Below, piece after piece: positions 21,098 to 31,659 of a stretch of DNA of 64,000 nt (position 1 is its first letter; every line of letters starts with the position of its first letter). This stretch comes from Glebionis coronaria. Its lineage: Eukaryota; Streptophyta; Magnoliopsida; Asterales; Asteraceae. A program made the position numbers and the translations under genes. The notes beneath the pieces were generated by a model. The model did no database searches. It was given only the letters and a program-made list of their open reading frames with translations, and had not been told where the DNA came from. Location of the stretch: assembly GCA_025667525.1 (NCBI GenBank), contig CM046878.1:404853275-404917274 (forward strand), read 5' to 3'.

Positions 21098-21127
21098 GAT
21101 GAGACTGTAATTATACATAGTCTCATC
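21098..21127. repeat. Terminal palindrome of D LTR
   Basis: GATGAGACT pairs perfectly with AGTCTCATC across a 12-nt loop, one base inside the LTR end. The same structure is at 33516-33545. Confidence 0.85.
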
Positions 21128-22537
21128 GTCCAAATCGGGTTTAAAACGCTTAAAATATCATCAAAATACCCAAATATATTCTTGTGTTTGTTCATTGTGT
21201 ATTTTAGGTACGGATATCGTGAATTTACCAAAAGATCAAAGGAATCAAGCAAAAACGAACACTGGAAACGAAGTCGCACAAAGAACCGGACCCGAAGAAT
21301 GAATTTTGCAAAAATGCCCTTGAAGAATTGAAGAATGTCAAGTTTGGTCCCTCAAATTTTAAAGAATGACACTTTATACCCCTCAAATATCCAAAAATAT
21401 AAATGGGGTCCCTTAAGTTTGAATGCTTTACAAGATCATCCCTTATGTTTGAAGAATTCACACCATAAGTCCTTATTCTAACAAAAGGACTAAAGTTGAA
21501 AAGCCAAAAGGACTAAAACTGCAATGGACTTGGACTAACAGCCGTTAAGGGGAGGACATAAGTTGAGATTACCCTTTTCTAGCCCAAACAAACCCCACAA
21601 GCCCAAAACAACACCCCATACCCGGTCCACCATCTCCACGTCATCCAAGCCACTTCACCTCACCCCACCACTCAAAATCCACCACGTCTCCTCACCAGTA
21701 TATACTAAGTTTAAATTAGTATTAATTAATCCAAATACTCCCGCTAAACACTCACTATTCCTAAATCTTCCCCAATTCGAACCTGATGAACCCTAATCAC
21801 CTTTATAGAATTAACCAAAAATTAGTCACCCAAATCTTCCAGAAACACTATTCACACAATGATAAACAAAACCCAACACCAAACTAACCCAACCCGTGAC
21901 TCCTGTGACCCCACCATGGTTCCCCTGTCACCCCCAAAATGGAAAAAGGAGAATCTTGACAGCAATCCAACAGCTCATACGAATTCCTTTGTCCCAAAGG
22001 ACCAAATCAACAACCAAGATCAAATGACCAGCTGTCTCATCACATGACACCAAGATTGACCAAGAACTTGAAGACTTTTCAAAGGACAAAATCTGACTTT
22101 TATCAGTTAGGGTTTAGGAATTGTATTTTTTTATTCAAGCTTCTAGTAAATTCTCTAGACTAGTATAAAATGGGTGGTTTGTACCCATTTTAATGTTGTT
22201 CCAGTTTTTGTAATTTTTAAAAGCCATTAATGACAATGAACGTTTTTTAACTTGCAATTCTGAGTTCCTCTTTACCTGTTTTTCTTAGTTTAAATCTTTT
22301 CATCATCTTGCAAATTAGTTTAAGTTTCCCAAAAGTTTTTCCATTTATCCTCAATTTTCAGAAAATCGTATTTTGTTTTAAGTTATTTGAGAAAGTTTTG
22401 CAAGCTGGAATCTACCTTTCACATGAAGTGAAAGTGGAGTGTGAAAGGATTTTCAGGTTTTGTTTAACGTTTTTATCATAGCATCTTTTAAGGTGTCAAA
22501 GTTTGTAGTTTAAACAAATTGATTTCCATTTTTTTAA

Positions 22538-22597
22538 AAAAGCTATAAGCCATAAGCTAGCTTAACCAATAAGCCTAGCTTATAGCTCATAGCTTTT
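22538..22597. repeat. Imperfect inverted repeat inside D LTR
   Basis: Two ~24-base arms rich in AGCTATAAGC/AGCTTATAG words surround a short spacer; all but a few positions pair. The 3' LTR carries the equivalent at ~34802-34866. It may be a folded transcript structure or the relic of a small inverted-repeat element. Confidence 0.6.
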
Positions 22598-24381
22598 GTA
22601 TTAGGTTACTTTTGTTTGGTTTCTTTTGTCTTAGCAGGTTCTTAAGGAAGATTCTCATTTGAAGAATATTGGGGGTGTTTGGGACTGCAGTAGTCCTCAC
22701 CCTATTTCTCTACATCAAAAGCTCTCCACAAGCCCATAAGCTCAGTTTTTAAGCTGAAAGGAGATGGCTTTTCAGCCATTGAGGGGCCTGGATGTGGGTC
22801 CCTCTAGGTATTAGGCTTTAACCCTCTTGAAAGCTATAGAAAATTTAAGCCTATGTGATTTTGTTGGATAGACTGCTTTTGTGTTTTTTATTTGTTTGAT
22901 TTATTCTTATTTCATCTTTTATACATGTTAGAAGTGTTTTAGATCAATTAAGCTTAGTTTTAATAGCTTTTGGTTTGTTAAAGTTCACTTTCTGATTATA
23001 AGGGGGTGTTTGGATTTGGTTTTTAACTGAAATTGGTCACATTATTTGGGTTAAATACTAGTCTAATATACTCACTTAGGTTAATTTAGGTTAAATTAAT
23101 TGTTGTTTTTTAGTAAGGTTAAGTTTTAAAAGAAGTTGGCATGATAAAAATGGTTAAAATAGCATCAAAATCAGTAGGTCCTTTTTTTGCCAGTTTTTGT
23201 GTAATTTTGACAGTGAAATCTTGCATGTTGTTAGTTGTACTGCTTACCTAGGGCTTGTACTCAGATTATATGTGAATTGACAAGTTTTTGAGCAAGTTTG
23301 GTTAGATTAAAATTCACTTTTGTGCCATTTGCATCAGAAAAAGTCCCACAGCCCTGTAATAGCCATAACAGTGACTGTTATTGTGCATTTTTGTGTGATT
23401 TGTGTTAGCAAGTTGTTATTTTTATCGCATTTATAGACTCCCTACACTCCACTGAGTGTAGGGGTGCCTTATTGTCCAAGGAAAAGCAACCCAAGAGCTT
23501 TCCTAAGTTCAAAAGGTCACCAGACCCATTTTTTTATAAGAAGTAGTGGGAATAAGTTACCCCTGCTAGTGTTGTGAGTTCCCACTGTCTTGCTACTGGA
23601 CAAAGTTACCAAAGTGTCAACATCAGTTTTTTACCTTTTTGTCTTTAGTGGGCCAAAATAGGAATTAGGGTTTGATTTTAATTTCATAATTTTTCTTATT
23701 TAATTTGTGATTTTTCTATCCAATTTATTTTCTTGTTACTGTTCATTTAGTATTTTTTAGATTAAATAGCTTTTTAAATTACTTTTTAATTTTCTGTTTT
23801 TGTCTTTTAGTGACAAAAATTTATATTTTTCGGTTTTAAAAATTTTCATAGACTTAGAGAAACATTTGAAGATTTTTAGTTTAAAAATATTTTTACTGTT
23901 CACTTTTTAAGTAATTTTTAGAATTAATTTTAGTTTAATTAAGGTTTTATTATAATCAGTTTTGTCTTTTAGTGAAAAATTTTACTTTTTTCAAACTTTT
24001 TCATTTTTCTACTGTTCATTAGTATAAATTAGGATTTTTTAAATTGTCAAATTATTTTTAGCATTATTTTATTATTTTTTATCATTATTTTAGTTTAAAA
24101 ATAGTTTTTAGTGTTTTAAAAATAGAAAAATAGTTTTTAAAATTTAGGAAAAATAATTTTTAGTCTTTAAATAATATAAGTGAGTTATTTGTTCAATAAA
24201 ATAATATTTTGGGCTTTTTCTTAATTATATTTAATTTTAGGGCTTTAATTAGCATTAAAATTAAATAGTTAATTAATAAAAGGTTTTAAAATATATTTAT
24301 TGGATTTTTATCCTTATTTATATTATTTTAGACTTAGTTTAATCTTTTAATTAATTTTTAGGTTTAATTTTTAATTTTGTC

Positions 24382-24508
24382 ACGTTTTACGTAATTACGT
24401 CATCGTTTTACGTCAATACGTCGTAGTGTAATCGTAGTCGTAGCTCGTCTTTACTTTTTCTCTTCTAAACCAAAAACGTCAGTAATCCAAACTTTGATTT
24501 TATATATT
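24382..24508 (+). promoter_or_regulatory. LTR promoter of element D: ACGT cluster plus TATA box
   Basis: Five ACGT cores, including TTACGTCA and TACGTCA, lie within 40 bp (24382-24421). A TTTATATATT box follows at 24498-24508, ~135 bp before the LTR end. ACGT cores are typical bZIP-binding sites in plants. The 3' LTR has the same arrangement at 36422-36548. Transcription would start near 24530 (inference). Confidence 0.6.
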
Positions 24509-24648
24509 GGCACATTAATCCACACACCTCCTTCGAGAACGAACTTGGAATTTATTCGGTTTCGCGTTTTTCCTAAAGCGTAAGACTTAATACTTGCCGC
24601 TCATACGCGTTTTTCCTAAAACGTGTACGAAAACACTACACCAATTTT

Positions 24649-24666
24649 TGGCGCCGCTGCCGGGGA
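24649..24666 (+). other. Primer-binding site of element D (tRNA-Asp type)
   Basis: TGGCGCCGCTGCCGGGGA lies five bases after the LTR. It fits the plant tRNA-Asp 3' end complement with one difference, as is usual in Athila elements. Confidence 0.9.
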
Positions 24667-25496
24667 GGTGTTTTGAGTTGCCATTATTACCATCGTGTTT
24701 GTGTGAGTAGTGCGTTTTTGCTTTTCAATTTTTGGAAAGCGTAAATATCGTACATACTCATTTTTGTTATTTTTCCTTAATATATTGTTGTATCCAAATA
24801 AATCGTGTTTAATTTTCCTAAATTAAACACAAACCAATCATTTTACTATATTGTAGAAATCTCATTATCGTTTTCGTTTTTCTTTGTGAATATATTAATA
24901 TATTTTACTACGTAGAACAATAAATATACAAGTACTCCAAAAGCGTGAAAACGCAACCTTGATTTGGGATTTCATCACTCGATCATTGTATTCGAATCCA
25001 AAGCAAAAGTTTAAAGGCAAAATATATAAATACTTTCGTGAGGCTTAATTTAAATTAACACAAACTATAAGGTGGGTATAAGGCGGTTGTATTTCACGAC
25101 CTAAGGGAAAAAGGCTCTTAAGTGCTTAGCGCCGCCTCGTTTCCCCCGCTTGCTTGTGCGTGTTTTGAGAAAGAGGGTCAATCGAGGGTTTGCCGCCCAA
25201 GTATTATCTACGTATCATATATATTTGCTTGTTTTCAAGATTAAACCCTCTTGAACGTTTTGGTGTTCCACCAACGTTCTAAAGTCATCGAAAGCGTTAA
25301 CTCCACGTGATCGTTTTCATTCCTTGAGGCTCCTTTAATCGAGAAGATCGATTCGAGGGGAGATTTGTAGATTTGTGTCTACGTAATACATTCAAAAATC
25401 CAAAAAAATTAAAAACAATCAAAAACCAAAAAAATTGAAAAATCGAAAAACCGCAAAAAGAATCTTCTTGGCTACCACCCATTCTACGCTTAGTGC
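24667..25496 (+). other. Element D leader
   Basis: An 830-bp non-coding leader lies between the primer site and the inferred gag start. I see nothing else assignable in it. Confidence 0.6.
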
Positions 25497-26945
25497 ATGC
25501 GCACCCGATCGAAGGATTATTCTAATTCTAGCGACGCTTCGAATCGACGCAATCATAATCGAAGGAATCGACGACGTAGACGAGAATTAGAAACCGACGT
25601 TCCTAATATCGGTGTTGAAGAAACATAAGACGAGATGGCCGACAATCGTTCGATGATGGAATTGCTCCAAGCGCCCACCGAGGGTTATGGAGACGTGATC
25701 GTAATTCCCGCTATCGAAGCAGAGAATTTTGAGATTAAGAGCGGAATGCTTTCGTTAATCCAAGCTACAATTTTCGAGGTCGTGAAGCCGATAATCCTCA
25801 CGACCATATTCGGAATTTTGATCGTCTTTTGGCCACGAGCAAGTTTAAGAACGTCGACTCCGATGTCGTCAAGCTTATGCTTTTTCCGTACTTGCTCGAT
25901 GGTGCCGCCAAGGATTGGTACGAGAAAGAGCCACCTAATTCGATAGTTATGTGGAAGGATCTCGTCTCCAAGTTCGTTAATTATTTTTTCCCGCCGTCTA
26001 AGACGACGTTTTTCAAAAATGAAATTACGAAATTTGAGCAAAAACCGAATGAATCTTTTAGAGACGCGTGGGATCGTTTTAAGGAATTGCTTAGGCAATG
26101 TCCTCACCATGGTTTTTCCAAGTTGCACCAAATCGATACGTTTTACAACGGTCTTGATTTTCAAGAACAAGATTCGTTGAATTTCGCCGCTGGTGGCAAC
26201 TTTTTGTGTAAAACTCCGAAAGATGCATTGATAATTATCGAAAACTGATCCAAGGTTTACCAACTCCGCAATGCACCGAGTGTTGCCAATGTCGCCAATG
26301 TTAGTAGTTCTAATCGCGACATTGAGAGAGTTGATGTGAAAGTCGACAAGTTGACAAATGTGTTTACGTCTTTTCTCGTTGAGATGCAAAAGAAAGGCGC
26401 TCCCGCTACGGTGAAAGCGGTTGAGGTTTCGTGTACGTTTTGTGGTGGACCTCATAATTATTACGAGTGTGCGGCTACGGATGGCCAAACGTCGAATGTT
26501 AGTGCGTTAAATGGAAAAAACAATTTTCAAAATCAAAATAACGCGGGTCCATCACAACAAGGCAATTATAACCAAGGCAACAATTATCAAAACCGAAACA
26601 ATTTTCAAGGAAATAATCAACAAGGAAATTTTCAAAATCAAGGTTATAATCAAGGTCGTAATTTGAATCGGCAAAATCGAGACAATAATCAAAACTCGAA
26701 TTTTTCAAACAACAACAATCAAGGTAACAATTTTTCAAGTGGGAATCAAGGAAATTTTCAAAGAAGTAATAAAAACCAAGGGAACTTTAATTCTAATCAA
26801 AATAGTTCGTCAAATGATTTTAAAAATTACATGAAAACGAATGAGGCTAATATGAGACGATTAGAGGGAGAAATTGGTACTTTGAAAAACGACTTTTCTA
26901 ATACATTGAAACTTCAAAGTTGGAAAGTTTGTTTTTCCCGCGGAT
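25497..26945 (+). pseudogene. Athila-like gag of element D, broken
   Basis: The likely start is ATG 25497 (M-R-T-R-S, followed by an Arg/Asn-rich stretch), in frame with the ATG at 25635 but cut by a TAA at 25626. A one-base loss near 25770 shifts the frame. The capsid-like domain then runs to ~26248 (D-G-A-A-K-D-W-Y, F-R-D-A-W-D-R-F-K-E-L-L, F-A-A-G-G-N) and ends at a TGA. The same frame then continues through a zinc knuckle C-T-F-C-G-G-P-H-N-Y-Y-E-C (~26430-26470) and a long Asn/Gln-rich region (26515-26815). Gag would form the particle and bind RNA. As it stands it cannot be made in one piece. Confidence 0.88.
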
Positions 26946-27025
26946 TTCGTTATATCCTATTACGAGTGTGACCCTAAATGTCCCATTATTTTAGGCCGAC
27001 CATTCTTATCGACGGCTCGAACCGT

Positions 27026-29961
27026 TGTAAAACCCGCATGCTTTTACCATGAATAGTACCCTTAAGATCCTACGTACTAGATTAAAACTTTCCTTTTATA
27101 GTACGATTACGTTTACGTGTTAGGATTTTACGTATTACGTACGTGTTAGAACACGATAAGTATTTATTACGCACGAGCACACAATAATTATTTAAACAAT
27201 AATTAATCACGAACATGCGATCATGAAATCATGAACGTATTTAAATCACGAGCTAATATTAATTACGTATATATATTTATTACGAACACGAATAAATATA
27301 TTAAGTCACGGTCGATAACTAATTAAAACACGTAAATTACGAACACGAGAACGTACGAGAACACACTATAATATTTAGACTCATGAAATGTATGGGTTAC
27401 CCCATGTGGGCCCCATACCGCGAAATTAGGGAGGGGAGGATGGGCTTAGCCCATCAATTTTTACTAAAACAAGGAATTAGGAAAGATTTTGGTCATTTTT
27501 CACTTTACAGGAAAACACCAAAAACCCTAAAAAGTTTTCTCCTTCTCCTCTTCTTCTTCTTTTTAGCCGCCACACATAAACACACCAAGGAGGGTGTTTA
27601 TTTGATTTTGATCTTGGTTTTTGGTGAAAGTGTTCGTGTTTGTTCATCCTCGTTTAGATCCACGCATTCGGTATATTCTTTTTACCCTTTTTCTTTTTTA
27701 TTTGATCTAATAATTAATTAAGAACAAGATGTTTTAGAAACCTAATCAAAAACATAGATCTAACATGAAAATGGTTATTGGGTAAATCAAAAAGGGTTGT
27801 TTTTAGGGGTGTTTGTTTGGCCGGCGCCTAAACCGAACCCCAAGGGGGTCTCGGTTTGGCTACTCGACCACCACCGAGACCATATGGTCCCGGTTGGGTG
27901 GTGTGGGTCCCACGGCAGCAGCAAGACAAGGGGAACCCCGAAGTGGTTCGGGGTATGGTGTCGATTTCATGTCCGGTTCATGGTTTCTAGTCAAGATCCG
28001 GTTCACGGTTTATGTTAAGTTTATTTTTTTATATAACCATATGTTAAAATTAAATTAATAAGTATGACATGATTAATTTAATAACATGACTTAGGTTATA
28101 ATTTAATTATTAGATCATGAAATTATTAACCTAAGTATTTTATATTTTTAGACTTATAATTAATTAATTATTTAAAAACCATGGTTATAATTAATTAATT
28201 AACATGACTTAGGTTATATTATTAATAAATAATAATACATGTTTTAACCTAAGTATTTAACTTTATTTAATTAAAAACATGATATATTTTAACTAAATAC
28301 TTTTAACCTATAGTTTATTTAAATTACATGAAATAATTAATAAACTATACATTATATCATTATGACTTAGAAAATAATCAGAAAAACACTTAGGCTTATA
28401 TACTTAGCTTATTTAACCAGCTTATATCTAATTATGGAAACTTTCTATTTTTAGAAACTTATTTAATTCAGGCAGCTAATCTATTTATGGAAACTTATTT
28501 AATTAAGGCAGCTAATCTATTTATGGAAACTTTCTATTTTTAGAAACTTATCTATTTTAGGCAGTAATTCTATTTTTGGAAACTTTCTATTTTTGGAAAC
28601 TTTCTATTTTTGGAAACTTTCTATTTTTGGAAACTTTCTATATTTGGAAACTTTCTATTTTTGGTAACTTTCTATTTTTGGAAACTTTCTATTTTTGGAA
28701 ACTTTCTATTTTAGGAAACCTGCTATTTTTGGAAAGTTACTTATTATTACACAGTAAGTATAATAATACATGAAATACCAGAAATACTTAATCAGAATAG
28801 ACAGAATACAAGATAAACACAGTTTAAGGCTTTAAACAGTGAAACATGATATGAACATATAAAATAAGTTAAGACATGATATAAAACCAGTTACGTATTT
28901 AGTAGTCAGATACTTATTCACGTATGTATTCATGTAGCATTAGTGATACGGAAGTAGGATTCCTCTCAGTTCGTCTTCTTCGTTCACTGGACATAAGGTA
29001 CGGATTCTCGTCCTTTCAGTATGGACATTCTTTCCTTATTAGGATTCCCCGTATGCAGCCAACTGTTTTCCCAGTATATGTTTTATATGTTTTTGAATTG
29101 CTTATGTTTAATTAGAATACCTAAAGCCATATACATGCATGACCAGTTTCACCTAGTTATGGAGGTACCATAACCATAACATTGGAGGCACCAATGTTAT
29201 GACTTCACCACGGCGGAGTGATTGCTCGTGGCGTCCCTTCAGCTTTTGGCCATATTATTATATTTATCATGTGGGGCGTATGGGAGCATCCTAGTTACAT
29301 GTTTCAGTCAGTATTTCATGGTGAATGTGGTGTGTGCCTTGCATCCTTCACAAGGAGCTAATCCCTCCTACCCAAAACAAGTATATTAAATTAGAGGCAG
29401 CCCCTCTAATTTGCATGATGAGGTCACCCCTCCAAGTATTCATGCACGATAGATTTTCATGACCTATATTGGCTAATGGTAAAATATGTTAAACAGTTTT
29501 CATAAGATAAACATAAGGCTTTTCAAACTATAAAACCAGTTTTATGAACATGTTCTAGGTTTTCCAGGACTTATACATTTCCGCTGCTATTAAGTCTTTA
29601 TTATGTTTTAGTCATTCACACTATGTCTATATCCGTGCACTGAGCGTTTTGCTCAGCCGTTACTTTCCTTTCCATGTCCCAAAACGGCAGGTACCCTAGG
29701 AAAGACTCGAGCAATTGGAGGACGTGCATAGGATGGAAGCTGCTAGAGACTTCTTTTCCTTTTTGACTTCATATACTTATGCTTGTTTAGTCTTTCATTC
29801 ATTTCTTTTGGCTTTATTAGGTTTTGGGCTTATGTTTGGGAACCGATGTTTGATTCCGGTTTTCCCTATGGTCATGTATGTATTAGTACATTTACCTTGC
29901 ATGCTTTGATGACACGTCATAATTACGCGTGACATTCCATTTATCAAAATAGGGTGTTACA
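27026..29961 (+). mobile_element. Solo LTR F (chromovirus/Tekay-like)
   Basis: 2936 bp, TGTAAAACCC...AGGGTGTTACA, flanked by accgt at 27021-27025 and 29962-29966. No primer site, polypurine tract or pol remnant is inside, so this is a solo LTR left by LTR-LTR recombination. The GTGTTACA terminus matches that of Tekay-2, which sets the orientation. A stem CTGAGC-gtttt-GCTCAG at 29640-29656 corresponds in place to motifs in the other two chromovirus LTRs. Confidence 0.85.
28436..28735. repeat. 17-bp tandem repeat in solo LTR F
   Basis: From 28578 to 28730 the unit GGAAACTTTCTATTTTT repeats about nine times with few changes. Before it, 28436-28577 holds degenerate copies and a longer duplicated module with GCAGCTAATCTATTTATGG. 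Confidence 0.93.
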
Positions 29962-30108
29962 ACCGTAATCGACGTTCACGAGGGGAGACTTACTATGAGA
30001 TATGGGGATGACAAAATGGACTTTTTCGCTAGAAAATCCCAAGTGTTTAATGATAATGAAAAAACCAAGGTTTCAAAACCTAATGATTAAAATCCTAATG
30101 ATTTCAAA

Positions 30109-31659
30109 ATGTTCACTTTAGCAGAAAGAATGAGGCTTAATGCATGTTTTGAAAGAATTAAGAAAAACGGTTTTAAAGATGATGATTTTAATGATAAAGC
30201 GTACGTGTACCTAATTCAAAAGGGTATGTGTAAATTTATGGATGAAAACTCACTTTGGGATGTATTTAGCAAAACAAGTGAAACACCAATTCCGAAGGGC
30301 GACGTTAGTGCCATCACGACAATGACCAAAATGGGCTCGTCTTCACCACCTTCGAAGGACCACGTCTTTGAGGCTTTAACTTCTAACTCCATCGAAGTGC
30401 CTCCTTTGCCTAGCCCAACACCCGTTGAGGCTAAAGGGTTTATCGACATCGATCCTCTCGTCTTAGAAAAGTCACCTAAGCATAGTCATTCGACTTGTAA
30501 GACCATGGTTGTGAGTGCTCACGTCGACTCTTTCTTTGACGATGACGATGGCGATTTTGCCGAGATTGATCACGTACTTCGAAATCCACATGAAATTTTT
30601 TATTCTCCTAAAAAGAAACATGTGAAGTACGATGATTATGAGTTTGATCCCGAGATTGAGGAAATCATTGAACGAGAGCTAGCTCTTATGCCTTCACTTC
30701 CACCTACGAGTGAGGTCGATCTTTCCAAAATCGAGGATGAACTAAATGAGTTTGAACGTCTTATTTTCGATGACGAACCAACTCATGTGACCACTAAAAA
30801 TCCAATTCTCGAGGAGTTACCTAATCAACACTCCTCAAACGAGAATTACGTTTACCACATTCGTGAGGATTTAACTTATCAACAATCCCCACAAATGGAT
30901 GATGGTTTCGTGCTTGATCGTGATCTTTTCGAGAGAGTTTCTAAGATACTCAAGGAGGGTAATGACAAACCTTGGTTTGAAAAGCCTATCTTTGATGAAG
31001 AAATCGATGAGATCGACGTTCATGAGGATGACGAGTATGTTGACCCCGAGGGGGCGGTGTTCTTTATTGATAAACGTTTTGAGAACTTATATAATCCGCC
31101 ACCCCCTCCCACCAATGACTTAAATGTGAGGATTTTTAGCGCGACTAATTTTGAATTTCACACGCCAAATATTTTCGACATTATCAAATCGGGTTTTCAT
31201 AAAGAGTTTAACAACGATGAAAAAGGAAAGGATTTTAAAAATGTTTTAAAAGATTTTTCTACATGTTTAACTCCGTCATCACCGCGTTATATGAGCGCTA
31301 CCACCTCGTCTACTCCTTTTGACGATGGTTGGTGTGGATCTAGTCTGGGAGAAGCCCCTTATGGTCCCTCACATTTCTCCACCGAGGACGAGATTTACGA
31401 TCCCAGAATTACTTGTAAAGGGAAATCTCGGTCTTCCACCGATGCAATAAATGGAAATCGTATCTATTTGCTTGGTGTGAGTCTACCTCGAGTAGCTCAT
31501 TTTAGTGACTTACCCATTGCCCCACCTTTCTACTTCTCATCTATTTTCTTCTACCCCTTGGGGGTTCTAGCATGTGTTGGAGTGGCGTTGGTTCGTTTAT
31601 CCCATGAGAACGAGGACGCCATCTTCGATCCCGGTATTTTGCATCATCAAAGGACTTAG
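30109..31659 (+). CDS. 516-residue acidic protein of element D, unknown function
   Basis: An uninterrupted frame starts at ATG 30109 and follows the protease remnant in the same frame after a single TAA. It is very acidic, with Asp/Glu clusters (F-F-D-D-D-D-G-D, residues ~140-150; E-I-D-V-H-E-D-D-E, ~300-310). It has Pro-rich patches and, near the C-terminus, a ~22-residue hydrophobic segment (474-495; F-Y-F-S-S-I-F-F-Y-P-L-G-V-L) followed by 21 polar residues. No RT, RNase H or integrase motif is present. It occupies the place of pol. It could be an enlarged protease-RT linker, an env-like remnant or captured sequence. The open frame despite a damaged gag is unusual. I do not recognise a family. 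Confidence 0.72.
   Translation: MFTLAERMRLNACFERIKKNGFKDDDFNDKAYVYLIQKGMCKFMDENSLWDVFSKTSETPIPKGDVSAITTMTKMGSSSPPSKDHVFEALTSNSIEVPPLPSPTPVEAKGFIDIDPLVLEKSPKHSHSTCKTMVVSAHVDSFFDDDDGDFAEIDHVLRNPHEIFYSPKKKHVKYDDYEFDPEIEEIIERELALMPSLPPTSEVDLSKIEDELNEFERLIFDDEPTHVTTKNPILEELPNQHSSNENYVYHIREDLTYQQSPQMDDGFVLDRDLFERVSKILKEGNDKPWFEKPIFDEEIDEIDVHEDDEYVDPEGAVFFIDKRFENLYNPPPPPTNDLNVRIFSATNFEFHTPNIFDIIKSGFHKEFNNDEKGKDFKNVLKDFSTCLTPSSPRYMSATTSSTPFDDGWCGSSLGEAPYGPSHFSTEDEIYDPRITCKGKSRSSTDAINGNRIYLLGVSLPRVAHFSDLPIAPPFYFSSIFFYPLGVLACVGVALVRLSHENEDAIFDPGILHHQRT

Larger units (their letters stand above)
21097..24643 (+). repeat. 5' LTR of element D
   Basis: 3547 bp, TGATGAGACTG...ACACTACACCA. It is 378 bp longer than the 3' LTR because of two deletions in the latter. 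One (21911-22061 here, 151 bp) is bounded by a GACC microhomology. The other lies near 23940-24185. Short ORFs here are not convincing genes. Confidence 0.93.
26946..30090 (+). pseudogene. Aspartic protease C-terminal tail of element D, split by solo LTR F
   Basis: Just after gag the sequence jumps into the last part of an Athila protease. F-P-A-D-F-V and [10 protein letters not shown] are visible up to 27025, and I-D-V-H-E-G-R-L-T continues from 29967. The N-terminal half with the catalytic D(S/T)G is missing. Downstream, the same frame reaches a TAA at ~30088 and then the 516-residue ORF. The duplicated accgt marks the LTR insertion. Confidence 0.8.

Noticed and set aside
24649..24666. tRNA gene
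   Set aside because: Only the 18-base complement of a tRNA 3' end is present. Its position after the LTR makes it a primer-binding site.
25685..26488. 267-residue minus-strand ORF
   Set aside because: It is antisense to the element D gag, whose capsid and zinc-knuckle motifs are on the plus strand.
27383..28058. ORFs of 73-112 residues inside solo LTR F
   Set aside because: They lie within a 2.9-kb solo LTR, show low-complexity composition and have no family motif.
28578..28730. 17-bp tandem repeat as a coding or CRISPR feature
   Set aside because: Units are directly adjacent with no spacers, so this is a minisatellite. The ORF over it (28576-28773) is a by-product of the repeat.
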